The position numbers and the translations under genes were made by a program. Below are positions 47,342-59,477 of a stretch of 64,000 nucleotides of DNA, piece by piece. Numbering within the stretch: the first letter of the stretch is position 1; the number at the start of each line of letters is the position of its first letter. The DNA comes from Cadophora sp. MPI-SDFR-AT-0126. Its lineage: Eukaryota > Ascomycota > Leotiomycetes > Helotiales > Ploettnerulaceae. The DNA lies in the NCBI GenBank assembly GCA_020747065.1, contig JAGMVK010000007.1, positions 2,480,001-2,544,000 of the forward strand, given 5' to 3'. The notes under the pieces are model-generated. The model worked only from the letters and a program-made list of their open reading frames with translations, made no database searches and was not told the DNA's origin.

Positions 47342-50300
47342 GATGATTCCATGGATTTCTTTTATGGAAGTTATGAATGAATTATGCTTTGGGGGCTGAG
47401 ACAGTGAAGTTTAATAGTGCGAGTAAGCAGATAGACATGCGAAGGTGTTTGGACCAAGCGGGGAAGACACCCAGCGACAGTGATCTCGGATTCAGGGTCC
47501 ATCTACATCCCACAAGAAAAATAAATTTCAAGCATCACGTTGGGCTCCAGATAAAGATAAACATAAACATAAACATAAAGATAAGAATAAGATTTCTACT
47601 TCAAACCCAAATCCAAATTTTACGTCTTCCCTTCACTCTCCTTCTTCCTCGCCTCTGTCTATTGTTCCCTCCGTCCCAAAGTCCGGAAGCGACATGCATA
47701 CATCCCAGCATCCTTTCCTGCACATGCAGGTCGATTTCCTGGCCCGCAGCTACTGCAAGCCAGCTATTCATGCGGGAACTCTCGTCTTCTTTACCCGCGG
47801 GTCCCCCAATTGGCTACACGCGGGAAAAAAATCCCCAGTTAGTGTTCGAAGGTTCGAAAGAGCTGCATATGCATATGCAGAGGAAAGACCAACGATATGC
47901 AGGCGTTTTTCTTTTCTTTCCCCTGCCTGAGAGAGGAAGAAAGGCTGAATTGGGATGGGGAAAAGGCGGATTTTGGATACCCTAGGCCAATGAGAATTGA
48001 GCAGGGAGAAATCTACAGCGAGAAAGAGAGAGGGAGAAATTTGGGAAGACCGGAACGGCGGACGCATAGTCGAAACACCAACATCAAAGGTTACCAACAG
48101 ATACTAAGACCAACATAATGTTGGTTTTCTATTTTCGAGAAGGAACAATACGATCTGACCGATTCGAATCCGAGACTTCCCTCCCTCACTTTCATGCGTT
48201 CATGCGGCGGGCTGCTTGAAAGAAAGAGATTTCGCTGGGACGGAATCAGTCAGCTGTTTTGTTGCTTGCCTCGTGTTTTGTTTGCATCTCCAGGTCTCAA
48301 CTGATTCCCCCTTTCCTAAATTAATTCGCAAGCCACTTTCAAACCAAGGACAGAAATTTCAAATTCTGGTAAACCTTCCGTTCCGTCCCCTTCCCTTCTG
48401 CCCGTGCCGCAGCGCTCCCATAATATTCCTAGTCATACCAAACTTTCCTCACTCATTCCAATCTCAAACGCCACATGGCACTCACCTCCGTAGACACCGT
48501 TTGAGTAAAGAGAGCACATCCAAAACCATCTCAAGCTCGAAAGTCCAGACTCTGCACACAAGCTTAGCAGAGCAGATCAGACCCCCCTAACACCCACCGC
48601 TCTCCAAAACGTGCGCGCCGTGGACCCCGCCAACCACGCCGTCAACAAGTCCACGCGAGAATTAATACGTACCGTTATCGCACATACATACGACTTTACG
48701 AGCTAGCTATCGTACTCGGAAAACCAGGCTAACTATCACGAAAAAGGAAAATGCCATCAGTAGAACACACGCGAGATCGTCATCGGCAAATCATACCCTT
48801 TATCACAAGCTTCGCTCTAAGGCAGCCTACAAGCTTAAACCTTTTTTTTTTCTTGCTAAGGTAAAAGAAAGCCATGTGGGGGGAAGACATTATTTCCGAG
48901 GCATACACGATACGAAAGTATATCGAGACTCGTGGAAGGGCTCAAAAGAGAATTCGTGTCTTACTTTACTCGGGATGAGAGAGGAGCGATGCTGGATTAG
49001 GATGTAGGAGATAAATGTGTATCAAGCCACCGCATGGAGAAACCTCGATTCGGCTATTTGGTTTTCCGAATACAAACACAGCAAGGCATGACAAGACAAG
49101 CAAGCCGCATCCCCTATCTCTCTGCGTCCCAATCTTTTCTGTTGAAATTCCAACCCGCGAATTATCGCGCGACTACCAACCGCGTTTCGCGTTTACGATT
49201 TCCCGAATCAGACAGAGCCTGGACGGAAATACCCTCGCTCTCCACGTCTCGCCCCCAGCTTCAAGGAGATTTCTTCCGTTCGACCCTAGGTACACTGACT
49301 TTTCTCCTCACCGCACTATTTTCAGCCGTCGGTTTTCCATTCGGTGAATATGTTTTTTTTTTTCTCCTTTGGCTTGAGACTTGTGGAATGCGGGCAGGCA
49401 AGTGGATGTTTCACCACTGCCGTCAATGGCTTTGCGACTGTGGATGGCTTCACTTTCCTTTTATGCCTCCCGAAGAACATCCGACTTTGAAGTTTCCTTT
49501 TTTAGCTGTTGTAGCAAAGGAGCTCTTTCCCCTGTCTATGAAAAGCACGTCTCTTGCAAAAGTAAATAGTAAAGCAATAGCTGCCACTCCGGCAATTTAA
49601 GCTTATGCATCAAGTTGAGTTTACTTTTTGCCTTTTGTCCTCCGTCTGCATTCCATCTGCACGCACGTCCTAGCTCAATTCGTCATTCCCTAAACATTAG
49701 CATTTTTGACTAAATTGCTTAATTGGTCGTTGAAAACACGTCGTTATTCGCCAGTACGCGTTGCTTTTGTGTTTCGATTTATTGATATTTGCTTTCATAT
49801 CGAATTAGTACTGCTTTGCTCTGCTATATCAGCTTTGATAGATAGTCTGGAAATAGCTTCCCAGAACGCCACTTTCATGCGTTGCAAGGTTGAATCCCTT
49901 CTATTCTACTCTCCATGCCCTGTGCATATGCCTCGATCGTAGCATTCGGCATTACATACAAAAGAGGAGGTGCTTCAAATCTCGAGATCGGTCACATACC
50001 CCGCATCTCTCAATCTTGACATCTTGACATCAATCACACGCCACACTGTTGCCCCTGCATTCACACTTCGCATGAATCACCACATCCATCCATCCACGCA
50101 TCGTCTTCCAGACTGTCTCAAGAATTTTCCTCGGTCTCTTCTGTCCCTCACACTATTTCATGTTCCAACATGGCTAGTTTCAGCACAACATCAGGCCAAA
50201 CACTCCACATCTCCAAGCCCTCCTTTTCCGTCCGTGCACTGCTGCTCCCCAAACACACTCGCTAAGATACTTCGACCTCATGTACCTCACAAGTACCTCA

Positions 50301-53300
50301 TCCTCCTTATCACACCAAAAGCAATCGTGCGGACATCATCTGTGACACAGAACGACTTCTGTCGAGATTTCAATGCACGACGTCTTTCCTTTCATTGTTG
50401 ATTTGTGATCAGAGTGTTTAGCTCGGCGGGGTTTGATAGACGCTCGGTCCTCGATATAGATGTCATATCGTCAGCTTCTATAGATCGCAGGGAACTTTCT
50501 ATATCAGGAGTCTAGACTCTCGACTTCTTTTCTCTTCTCGTTCCTCCGTCATCAGTTGGTCAATGGCACTTCGCTTCCGGCTCAAATGCAGTGTTTCCGA
50601 GCCTTGTTAGTCGTCCTGTCCAAACACTTCAAACAAAACGAAAGGTCAGGCGACTCTCCTCCAGACCTCCATAGTCACCTGCCAGATTCACGCCCGAGCT
50701 CATGGTCTTCCCGTCCATGCTATCTGGCGGTCTCGATAATGGCGTAGTGCATTCGTTACCTATCTCCGCATGGCATGCATTATCGGAGAAAAGGGTTGGC
50801 ATGTGAAATCGGATTTTTTTTGGTATGCAATGCAGCCAGCCTCAGCCAGAGCTGCAATGCAAGACGGGAACTGGCAGCGATATCGCTGTTTTGCTCCGGC
50901 TTGGGTGTGGATGGCTTCATGTACAAATGAATGTACTGGCTATAGCACTGCACTTTATTCTATTGGGGGTACAGTAGCTGGTTGTTCAACCCGCTGGTAA
51001 ATGCATATACGAACGAAAACGAAATTAATTGATTCTCTGGAGCTCCTGTACAGTACATCACATTGGGTATTCTTCCTATCCATCTCTCCCCAATGGTGCT
51101 TATCGTCTCTTGCCTCGCTTCTAGAACCAAACAATGAAGCCGCAGGATATCAACACCAGCTGAACGAGAACGAGAACGAGAACCAACATGCCAAAAATAT
51201 CAAGATAGGGAAGCGTGAAAACTCCAAGTGTAGTTTTCTAGACTTTCACATCAGGCCACTCCATTACATCACACGGTTCCCGGGCCTCCTTTTTCTTTTC
51301 ACCTGGCTTGATGACTTCAAGTGACAAGCTCAAGCCAGCACGCGAAAAGCAGCCATCCACATCCCCAGCCAGCCTCACCACGTTGCTCGGCCCTTGCACC
51401 ACGAAGTCGAGGTCGTACAGCACAAGCCTGATTGACCTGCGGTCCGGGGTTTTCTTCTCGCTTACACGAAGCAGTCCTTGCTAGATTTTTGTTTCCATCT
51501 TCTTGTTATTCTCGGTCTTGTTTCTGCCCTTGCGTTTCCTCCTCGTTTGCTCCCTCTCATCTCTTCCCCTCTTCTCTGGATTAGTTTCAACACATCTGCA
51601 AGTGCTTTGCCCTTTGGTATGAGCACCCGGCACTTTTCTCTGTCTCGCCATAGAATCCTCCTTTTTCCCCGCCGCGATGCTATCTCAAAAGAGTCTTTGC
51701 CCTGATACAAATAAGCACGATGTTACCTCGAGTATCAAGTCCCCCCACGTTTCCTGTACTCCAAGAGGATTAGAGAGGGGTCAGAGTGTGGTGGCAAAGC
51801 GAAGGATCAGACCCCGGGATGTTGGCAGTGATATCTCGGATTCAATATCACGTTTCTGTTCCGTGAGGTTGTGGCGTGGAAACAATGCGTTGATGCTCGA
51901 TTGAGTGTCGTCACATAAACATCTGTCCAATGATTGATGGGCTTCTATAACGATCTGTGGTCTTGCTATCCTTTTATGGCCTTGGTGTGACGATGACAGA
52001 CTTGTCCGTTTCTTCTTATGCCAGTGATAGCGTGAGAGGATTGTGTGACCGGGATTTCTATCTGCCGGTACTTGCTCGCCAGGACGTCCTTGTTCATAAG
52101 CTTGGACCCTCATGCAACTCCTCTCTTCATACAATCCCATCATCATCACACATGTCACTTGTCACACTACGAAGTATCTCTCACCGTCTCCTCCAGCATT
52201 CGAATCGGCGAAGTCACCGACTCCTCAATCAATCTTCAGATCAGATCACAAGCGACATCATGATCAACATCAGACTTCAGATAGACTTTCCTCCTGTTTC
52301 GTTCCTCCTTGTCCCTCCCGTCTTGCGCCATACCGTAGTAATCGATAACGGCCAGGCCAACTCAAAATCCTAAAATTCAATATTTGCTTTTCCCCGCAAC
52401 AGCCCCTCCCCCTCGAACTGCCCAATAATCTGCCCTGTCAGCCTGTCTTGTCCAACCATCCCGCGAAATAGGGGCTCAGACCCCTCGCCGGCTCGCCCGG
52501 TACAGCACACCCGCCCGCACGGTCCCGGTAACGTTCCGTGCCGTTGAGATAACTGTTGTTAGGGCAGCCCAATCCCAATCCATAATTCCACCCTGGATGT
52601 CTTACATACAAGTATGGCCGCCATCACGACTCAGGCAGAGGCGATGGAGGTAGGCTTCTTTAAGCCCTGTCTCAAGATCATCAAACATATTTTGAATGGC
52701 GTCGACCGTTTTGGTGTAAAGAATCCTTCGTTCGGCTACTTGTTGACTTGACCGTTGCTGTTTCCGTTTTTGTTTTTGGGAAACGGGTTATTGATTATGG
52801 CTGCGGCTCAGCATAATCTTCCACGAATTGAGATTCTAAACATCAGAACAGAGCAACATCAAAGCGTCTTCCAATACTCCCCGAGTTCAATTCAATAGCA
52901 GTCTCGCAGCAAAAAGAACAAGCCGCAAGTCAGGAACAAAGTTCAAGACATCGGACGGAGAATCTTCAAAACGCTCATCCTTTTTTTCCGCGCTCAGATA
53001 CAGTAAAATCTGCAAGTTAACAATCAATCCTTTCTATCCACAGTTCGACACTATTCAAACCACACAGACCAACCTAACCAACACCAGTTGTCAATAATAC
53101 AGAAACCGGCATAACTAATGGCCCCCCACAATTGCCCTCCAGCCCATCCGACGATCAACCTAATTTCCATATCCACATTCATATCCATCCCTACACCGTA
53201 TGGCGGACATGCCCAGGATACTCCTCACTCAAACGCCGGCCTGGCAAAACTCAAAAACGTCTCACGGCGCAGTCGACCTTTTAGGCTCTACCTCCGTAGA

Positions 53301-54283
53301 ACGGTAAGCATCGCAGGGTCCACAGTGGGGGTGTTCATGCATTCTGGCTTCCCGGTCCTTGCGAGCCGTCTGTGCAACCCAGCAAAAGGCCCAACTTCTG
53401 ACCTTTAAACTGGAGAAGCGCGACATGCATCAGCCTGCCCTCTCGTGATCCCAAAAGTCTGTTTGGCGGGCTCTTGGTTCAGATTCAAGTTGCCTGCCCG
53501 TCGACCAGGTTTTCAATTCTGGGATGAGGCCAGTCGACAATTTAGAATGAGGGTAAAGAGAAGGGATCTTCCTTCCGGGTCGGCAGATAGTGGGGTGCTA
53601 AACAGACCATTGGGTTTGGGATCATCCTGCTTTCATCTCGCTCGGTACGGGATGTCATCTTTGCCTTCAGGCTTGGATCCCTTGGAGAGCTGGGATGAGT
53701 GCTTCGGCGAACAGAGAGGATAAGAAACAGATAAGAAACGTTGTTTGTTGTGACTGTTGGTTATTTCTCGGTGTTTCGCCGAAAAGGACAGTGGAGGGTT
53801 TGTCAGTGCATTGTCCGCGAGCATTGCGCCATGATGGGGATCTGCTCCTTGGCTGTCATGGACAGATGGGTGTTTGGACGGCGGGAGATGAGGTGATCTG
53901 GGGGCTCTGTGAGAGATATTTTGGTTTACGGGGCAGAAATATACTTTTTCTCTTTGCTTTACTTTTGAGTTTGCCTGAATTGGCTTGATGGAGCTTGGAC
54001 TTCTTCTCATTCGATGCCTCGGGCAGCAATTGAGGGTGTGGACGTGATAGTTGGCGAGGTGTTCGCTGACGACGCCAGGACATGAAGTCGTCATCCCTAT
54101 CTATTCAACGCGTCTTTGCAATTTGGATTTAGTATTTCATGAAGTACATTCGTTGACCCTCCAAGAAAGGTAAAAGGCAAATCGGAATAAAGCTCTCCCT
54201 AAGTTTTGTTCGAGTATGATGACACGATTCAGGAAAGTTCTCGAGTCCTCAAGTGAGGCTCTGTTCAGTCCGAGAAATGGTGT

Positions 54284-54310
54284 GATGCGATGCGATGCGA
54301 TGCGATGCGA
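54284..54310. repeat. GATGC pentanucleotide repeat
   Basis: Five perfect GATGC copies plus two bases, in non-coding DNA. Confidence 0.85.
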
Positions 54311-57260
54311 CATCTGTCAATTCGTGTTCCTGTTGAATGCTCAACTCTAGGACGTGTCAAGCTTCTTCTCGACTCGAGTCCCAGACTCAAGAATTCAATC
54401 AAACTAACGTTCATGACTCTGCTCGTCCACTTTCCTTACCCCGAATATCACCGCCTCGCAATGACTCGCATCGTCCAATCTCTCGGACAGCCTAGCCGAG
54501 GAAGTAAACAAACAGAGTTTCGGAAGGAACATACCCATCACACCTATCAAACATGCTTCCAGAACCGCAAAAAGTCTGTCTATTCATAGTCCATTGTGCA
54601 GAAAGCTTTCGGAAAGACGGCCGAGTGTCGTGCATCGCAAGCAAACTTCTAATTTTCTTGACTCGGTAAGGTTTTCATCTGAATATTGGCTCCTTCCACC
54701 CAAATCTGCGTCCCCATTGTCCTTGCTAGTAAGTCTCCGTGGTCTCGGACTCGACGGCCAAGCCCTAAAGCGATGCATGGCATGATGAGTGATGAGGTAT
54801 TCCCAAAGTCACTTCAGCGGATCTTTCTGTTTGACGAAGATTCCTCAGAATTCAAAATATGATGATATTTCGCCATGGCTCCGAATGGCTAGGATGAAGT
54901 CCTATCGAATGAATCGTAATATTCTGCATAGGATTAAGCATCCCGATTTTCTAATTCTTCTTTTCTCGGCGTGTGAAGAGAGTTCACTAGGCCGCTGTCA
55001 AAAGGCTTTTCTCTGTTTTGGGACTCGCGGATCTCGCGGGGCATCAAATGGAATCGCGAGCTTTCCTGACTAGTCACTGAATCGTCCTACCGGAGCAACC
55101 CTCTTTTGACTTTAAGGGTCCAAAAGTCTCTCATTAGATAGTTTCTTCCTCATGCCGCTATTGGCGCGAGCAATTAATTTTATCTTCACCGAACTTGGTC
55201 TTCGAAAGTCTCGGGCCAGATAACCACAGACCCGCTCGTCGTCGTCGTCGTATCATCGTGCCCAACAACATCCAAGCTTCTCATGACTTATTACCCGCCC
55301 AACTTGAAGTTCTGGACCCAAGTGGGGAGCCGTCGGCAGCCTTGGGATGTCCGTCCATCTTTCAGTCTCCACACAGCGAAAACTCAATCCAAACCCACGA
55401 TCCCGGCCCTCAAGTCCCTAATCTTGTCGGGATGTCCCATCTCCTTCTCCCCTCCCAGCTTGAGTTCTTACCTCTTTTGACATTCAGAGTTTAGCATCAC
55501 ACCCACGAGTCACACATGTGGATCTTCATATCTATTCTGGATCTTCTGGAGTCCAAAATCATTCGCCGCGGTGTACAGTCAAGCTTCGCACAGCAGCTGC
55601 TGGGGAATCCTGGAGATTGTTATCTGCGTTCGCTATTGAAAAGTCGACTGTAGAGCCTCGCTTTCATGTACAGTGCTTTGAATCCGTGAATACTTTCCCA
55701 ATTTCGGATGTCAATATTCAACAGTAGCGAAGATCATGACAGCGCGCTTTGAGCTTCATACCTATGTGTATATGTACGTGTGTGAGACATGAAACTAGAC
55801 AAACATTGCCGAATGACTATTTGAAAGATTACTTGTTCGCGTCTCAGACGTAGTGTAAGATGAGTTTTCAATGTTACATAGTCGGTATTTTGTCGAGAGT
55901 TGTCAAGCTGAAGCTTGAAAAACGTTTGTTTGTCATGATTTGTTATGAAATGAGGTGACTGACAATCACGAAGAAGGTTTTAAGTTTAATAGATTGAAAT
56001 CCAATTCGGATTTTCAATCCTTGCTGTGAAGTCCTCTCCTATTCTTCAGTTCCGTCCTTCCGATGGGCTCTTCAGTTGAGAAGCCCCATGTCGTCTAGTT
56101 CCCCTTCCTGAGTGAGGACTTCGCTTATCAGGCCTGGGGTGTAAACAATGAATCACTGCTGGTCGCTTCGATAGATGAGATCAAAGACCCTCAAATATGT
56201 ATTCCGCTGCATTGCAACCTTTTCCAATGCATTGGTCTTGAGAGCTTAGAATTTAGCATGCATGAATACGCTGTATAAATCCTCTGTCGACGTTGGGTGG
56301 CGAGCCATATTTTCATCAGGATACTCTGCCACTTACATAGCAAGGACGGACGAGACGACTATGAAATATTGGGATCCATACTAAATGATTTTGGTTCATT
56401 CCCAATCCTTTCCTTTTCTTTGTTCTTTATCCTATCGTAGTGAAGACATCAAATAATGTCCAGCTACTGCAGGCATGCGAGCACCCTCGTTGCTACAGCC
56501 AATGGATATGGTACTTGCTTCTAGCCATTGGAAACCAATGCACTTCGAACTCTCTCTTTGGAGGCTGAAGATGAATTCTGGCTGGCTGATGCGACGACAG
56601 GCTGCTGACTCCTGATTGGTGGCGATGCTTCAGCCACACAACATTGAAGTTTTGGACAGCTACATTATCTATAAATTGTAGATCTGACACCATAACACCA
56701 AGGTGTGTCTGCTTCAAACAATGAAACATTTTCTCCGGTATTGTATTTCGATGAAATGCTGTGGCCTTTTGATTTCTTCAGTTTTGGTCCAGCCTGTCGG
56801 CTTGATGAGGCGTTGCAAAGAATGCTCGTCTTCCGGTTGGACGAATCGATCACACAACATTGTTCCTCGAGTCCAATAAAAAAAGTGATACATTCCGATG
56901 TGTAGACTGTTTGTGGTACTAGGCTCTCTGTTTGAATCATCCATGTGTCACAACGGGATGATCAATTCGCTGGGTATCCACCGCCAATCGCTCGTGTTTG
57001 CGTCTCATTCGACGCCTCTCTTGCTGTTGGGATTCGTGGCGTCACAGCCAGCCTCAGGATGATTGCGGAACTTCAGCGGCGGTACATCGGGCATCATTTT
57101 GGAAGTAATCTTTGTACATTTATAGAGGCAGTCCCCTCCTGAAATGTGTCGACAATCCACTTCGCGATTGAATTGAAAAACTTGGCAGGGGAATTTGGCG
57201 ATTCACATCTGTGTATTTCATTTCTTCGCAGTTTTTCTTTGGCAGGCATTTCCAAACAAC

Positions 57261-58523
57261 ATGTCTTCCCCTTTGAAGCTTGCTAAGGAACCCTGGATCA
57301 TCAATTTCATCGAGCCATCTCGGTCCCTCAGCTTGGATGAGTACAACACAGAACCAATGGCCAAGGTTATCGAAAACAAGCTACTCTCGAAGAAGAATGA
57401 TCGAAAAGCAGAGTTGGACGCACAGATAAAACTCCTTCCAAAGATTTCCCGAGATCTTTCCTCAACATCAAATATTAAAATCGAGAATTGTGTTGGTTTC
57501 ACTTGCGTCCCTGTTGGTCTCGCAGGTCCACTCATCCTCAACGGTACCTACCAAACCCGCAAAAGTCTTTACGCTCCGCTGGCGACGGTCGAACCTAGTG
57601 TTGTTGCAGCATGCTCGCGCGGATGCAAGATATTTTCCACTTTTGGAGGGATCTCAGCGTCAGCACTTGAGGAAGCTGTTTCTCGGGCACCAGTATTCTC
57701 CTTCTCGACAATTCCGCAGGCTCTCGCTTTTTACCGAATCGTCCCCTCATTGATCGAAAAGTTCAAGGCCGCGGCAGAGAAGACTAGCCGCCATGCACAG
57801 TTACTCTCTGTGAATCCTAGTATCATCGGGAGCAGTGTCCACGTCAAGTTCACATATAACTGCGGCGATGCTGCGGTGCAGAACATGGTAACTCTTTGTA
57901 CGCATGCAGCATGTATGGCTCTCATGGCAGAAGATCGCCCGGATGGAATGACAGATTTCCAACTTGATGGCAATATGTCGTCCGACAAGAAATTGTCGTG
58001 GACTTCTATTCACGAGCCTCGAGGAGTGTCTGTTTTGGCGTGGGGGACAATCTCCAACACTGCCAGTGAGAAGATGTTGGGGTGCTCCGCCAGGAAACTG
58101 AAGACTGCTCTTTCAAGAATTGAAGCAGGTGGTGTGCGAAATGGAAATATCGGCCAGTGCCTCAGACCATCTAACATTGTGGCTGCAATCTTCATCGCAT
58201 GTGGTCAAGACGTGGGGACCGTGTTGGAGTCTGGATTTTCGCATTTGACTGGGGAGTATAACGAAGAGACGGAAGAACTCACTTTGAGTCTGTTCTTTCC
58301 GTCACTACTGGTAGGGAGTGTCGGAGGAGGGACCGGATATGCGACGCAGAAGGAGGCGTTGGAACTCATCGGATGTCACGGCGAGGGAAAGAAATGGGCT
58401 CTGGCGGAGACAATAGCTGCCTTTTCGTTGGCACTCGAACTGAGCACATTGGGTGCTCTTGCGACGGACACATTTGCTTCGAGTCACAAAGATTTGGCTC
58501 GAGGGACGAAATCAAAGCTTTGA
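57261..58523 (+). CDS. Short soluble HMG-CoA reductase paralogue (catalytic domain only)
   Basis: Single exon, 420 residues from the ATG at 57261; an in-frame reading to 57195 has no ATG. HMG-CoA reductase makes mevalonate from HMG-CoA with NADPH. The four catalytic positions are recognisable: Glu111 (LATVEPSVVA), Lys243/244 (SDKKLSW), Asp317 (CGQDVGT) and His409 (SSHKD). ENCVGFTCVPVGLAGPL and VGSVGGGTGYATQ match the family. Differences from canonical fungal enzymes: no N-terminal sterol-sensing membrane region (the usual protein is about 1,000 residues), GDAAVQNM in place of GDAMGMNM, and no Asn-Arg after the catalytic His. It is therefore a divergent, probably cytosolic paralogue. It could be a pathway-dedicated or self-resistance copy, or have changed cofactor or substrate use. 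A 5' exon is not excluded: a TTCGCAG acceptor-like site lies just upstream. Confidence 0.9.
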   Translation: MSSPLKLAKEPWIINFIEPSRSLSLDEYNTEPMAKVIENKLLSKKNDRKAELDAQIKLLPKISRDLSSTSNIKIENCVGFTCVPVGLAGPLILNGTYQTRKSLYAPLATVEPSVVAACSRGCKIFSTFGGISASALEEAVSRAPVFSFSTIPQALAFYRIVPSLIEKFKAAAEKTSRHAQLLSVNPSIIGSSVHVKFTYNCGDAAVQNMVTLCTHAACMALMAEDRPDGMTDFQLDGNMSSDKKLSWTSIHEPRGVSVLAWGTISNTASEKMLGCSARKLKTALSRIEAGGVRNGNIGQCLRPSNIVAAIFIACGQDVGTVLESGFSHLTGEYNEETEELTLSLFFPSLLVGSVGGGTGYATQKEALELIGCHGEGKKWALAETIAAFSLALELSTLGALATDTFASSHKDLARGTKSKL

Positions 58524-59477
58524 GTTCGCTTAAAGAAGGTAGGTGAGCATGGGAAAACAGGATGATTCAGACTCATGAACTGTTGCGCGGTTAGCAGAAC
58601 GGCATGTGTTACAGGTCTGCGGCTCGTCGGGTCCGTGAGGTGACAACTCAAGTATATTATCAAATGGAAGATATGATATAGGCAATTCGAGTGTGGCTTA
58701 GCAATCGAAAAATATCGTCGTCGACTAGTTGTTGTTATCAACGCCCCTTCACTAAAAATCATGCCTCGCTTGAATCAAAACAATGAAATCTCCTCACGCA
58801 TGAACACTTTTGAACGCCATAAAGAACAAAAGGAGGCCCAACGAAGGCCCGCGTAGTAGAACTGAAAATTATCAGATGACGCAATTTCTATGTAATAACT
58901 CCGCATCGTAGCCTCTGAAATGTGCAGATCGATAATATTGTTCTAAGGGAACGTTAAATCACGGAGCGATAGGCTCTCTAAAGACAATGCAGATGTGGGC
59001 GTTGATGTTTATCTCTCTTTTTCTTTATTCAACAATACTCCTATGATTGTCTTGGAAGACACTGTTAAAGAAAGCTGGGTTATTCCTTATGAGTTTTGTT
59101 CTCACCCTCCCCTATCTGAATGGGTTTTAGCTGATCCGCCAGGGCTTGTTAATCCAACTCTCGGTCCCGTACAGGAATTTCAACCTTGCGCCATTTCCAG
59201 ACCGACAGACAGAGATTGAGTAAGAGTACTCTCCTGTGGACAAGAATCTGGAAATCTAGGCTAAATGATGAGATAGACAAAATCGGATAAATGGATACTT
59301 GTCACGTGCCCATCCGCTTCATGACGTAACGGGACATAGTTTGAGTCTGCGTTTCCATTCTTTATTTGCGCTCAATTGAGCTTTAGCAACGTCCTTCATG
59401 TTTATGATTTAAACTAATTTAGAGATCATCTCTAAATCTGGGCCTCATAAAATTCTTGCCAAACAAAAGAAACGAAA
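58524..59477. other. Intergenic region
   Basis: No gene seen. The short frames are unconvincing. The segment 59380-59477 is AT-rich and is likely the leader of the next gene. Confidence 0.5.

Larger units (their letters stand above)
44785..57260. other. Gene-poor region, second part (12.5 kb)
   Basis: No gene could be supported. The longest frames are 202 codons (47377-47985) and 188 codons (49034-49600), both plus; the first owes part of its length to an ATAAAC-type tandem run, and neither has a recognisable domain. Base composition changes every few hundred bases, with many T-rich and C/T-rich tracts. Tandem runs are GGAGC (47324-47341), AAACAT-type (47551-47591), GAACGA (51162-51183), GATGC x5 (54284-54310) and CGT (55236-55250). 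No tRNA or rRNA cloverleaf or box pattern was found by eye. The far right holds the upstream region of the HMG-CoA reductase-like gene. Confidence 0.5.

Noticed and set aside
47377..47985. 202-codon plus-strand frame
   Set aside because: Its length depends on an ATAAAC-type tandem repeat giving alternating Ile/Asn/Lys; no domain.
48150..48175. GATTCGAATCC, a tRNA T-loop-like sequence
   Set aside because: No matching A box, anticodon arm or acceptor stem within 90 bases upstream.
49034..49600. 188-codon plus-strand frame with hydrophobic stretch
   Set aside because: Hydrophobicity comes from T-rich DNA (Phe/Leu); no family resemblance and no splice or leader context.
49885..49900. GGTTGAATCCC, B-box-like
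   Set aside because: No cloverleaf can be drawn around it.
42713..54310. CRISPR-like or satellite arrays in the gene desert
   Set aside because: The tandem runs are short microsatellites of 3-6 bases without spacers.
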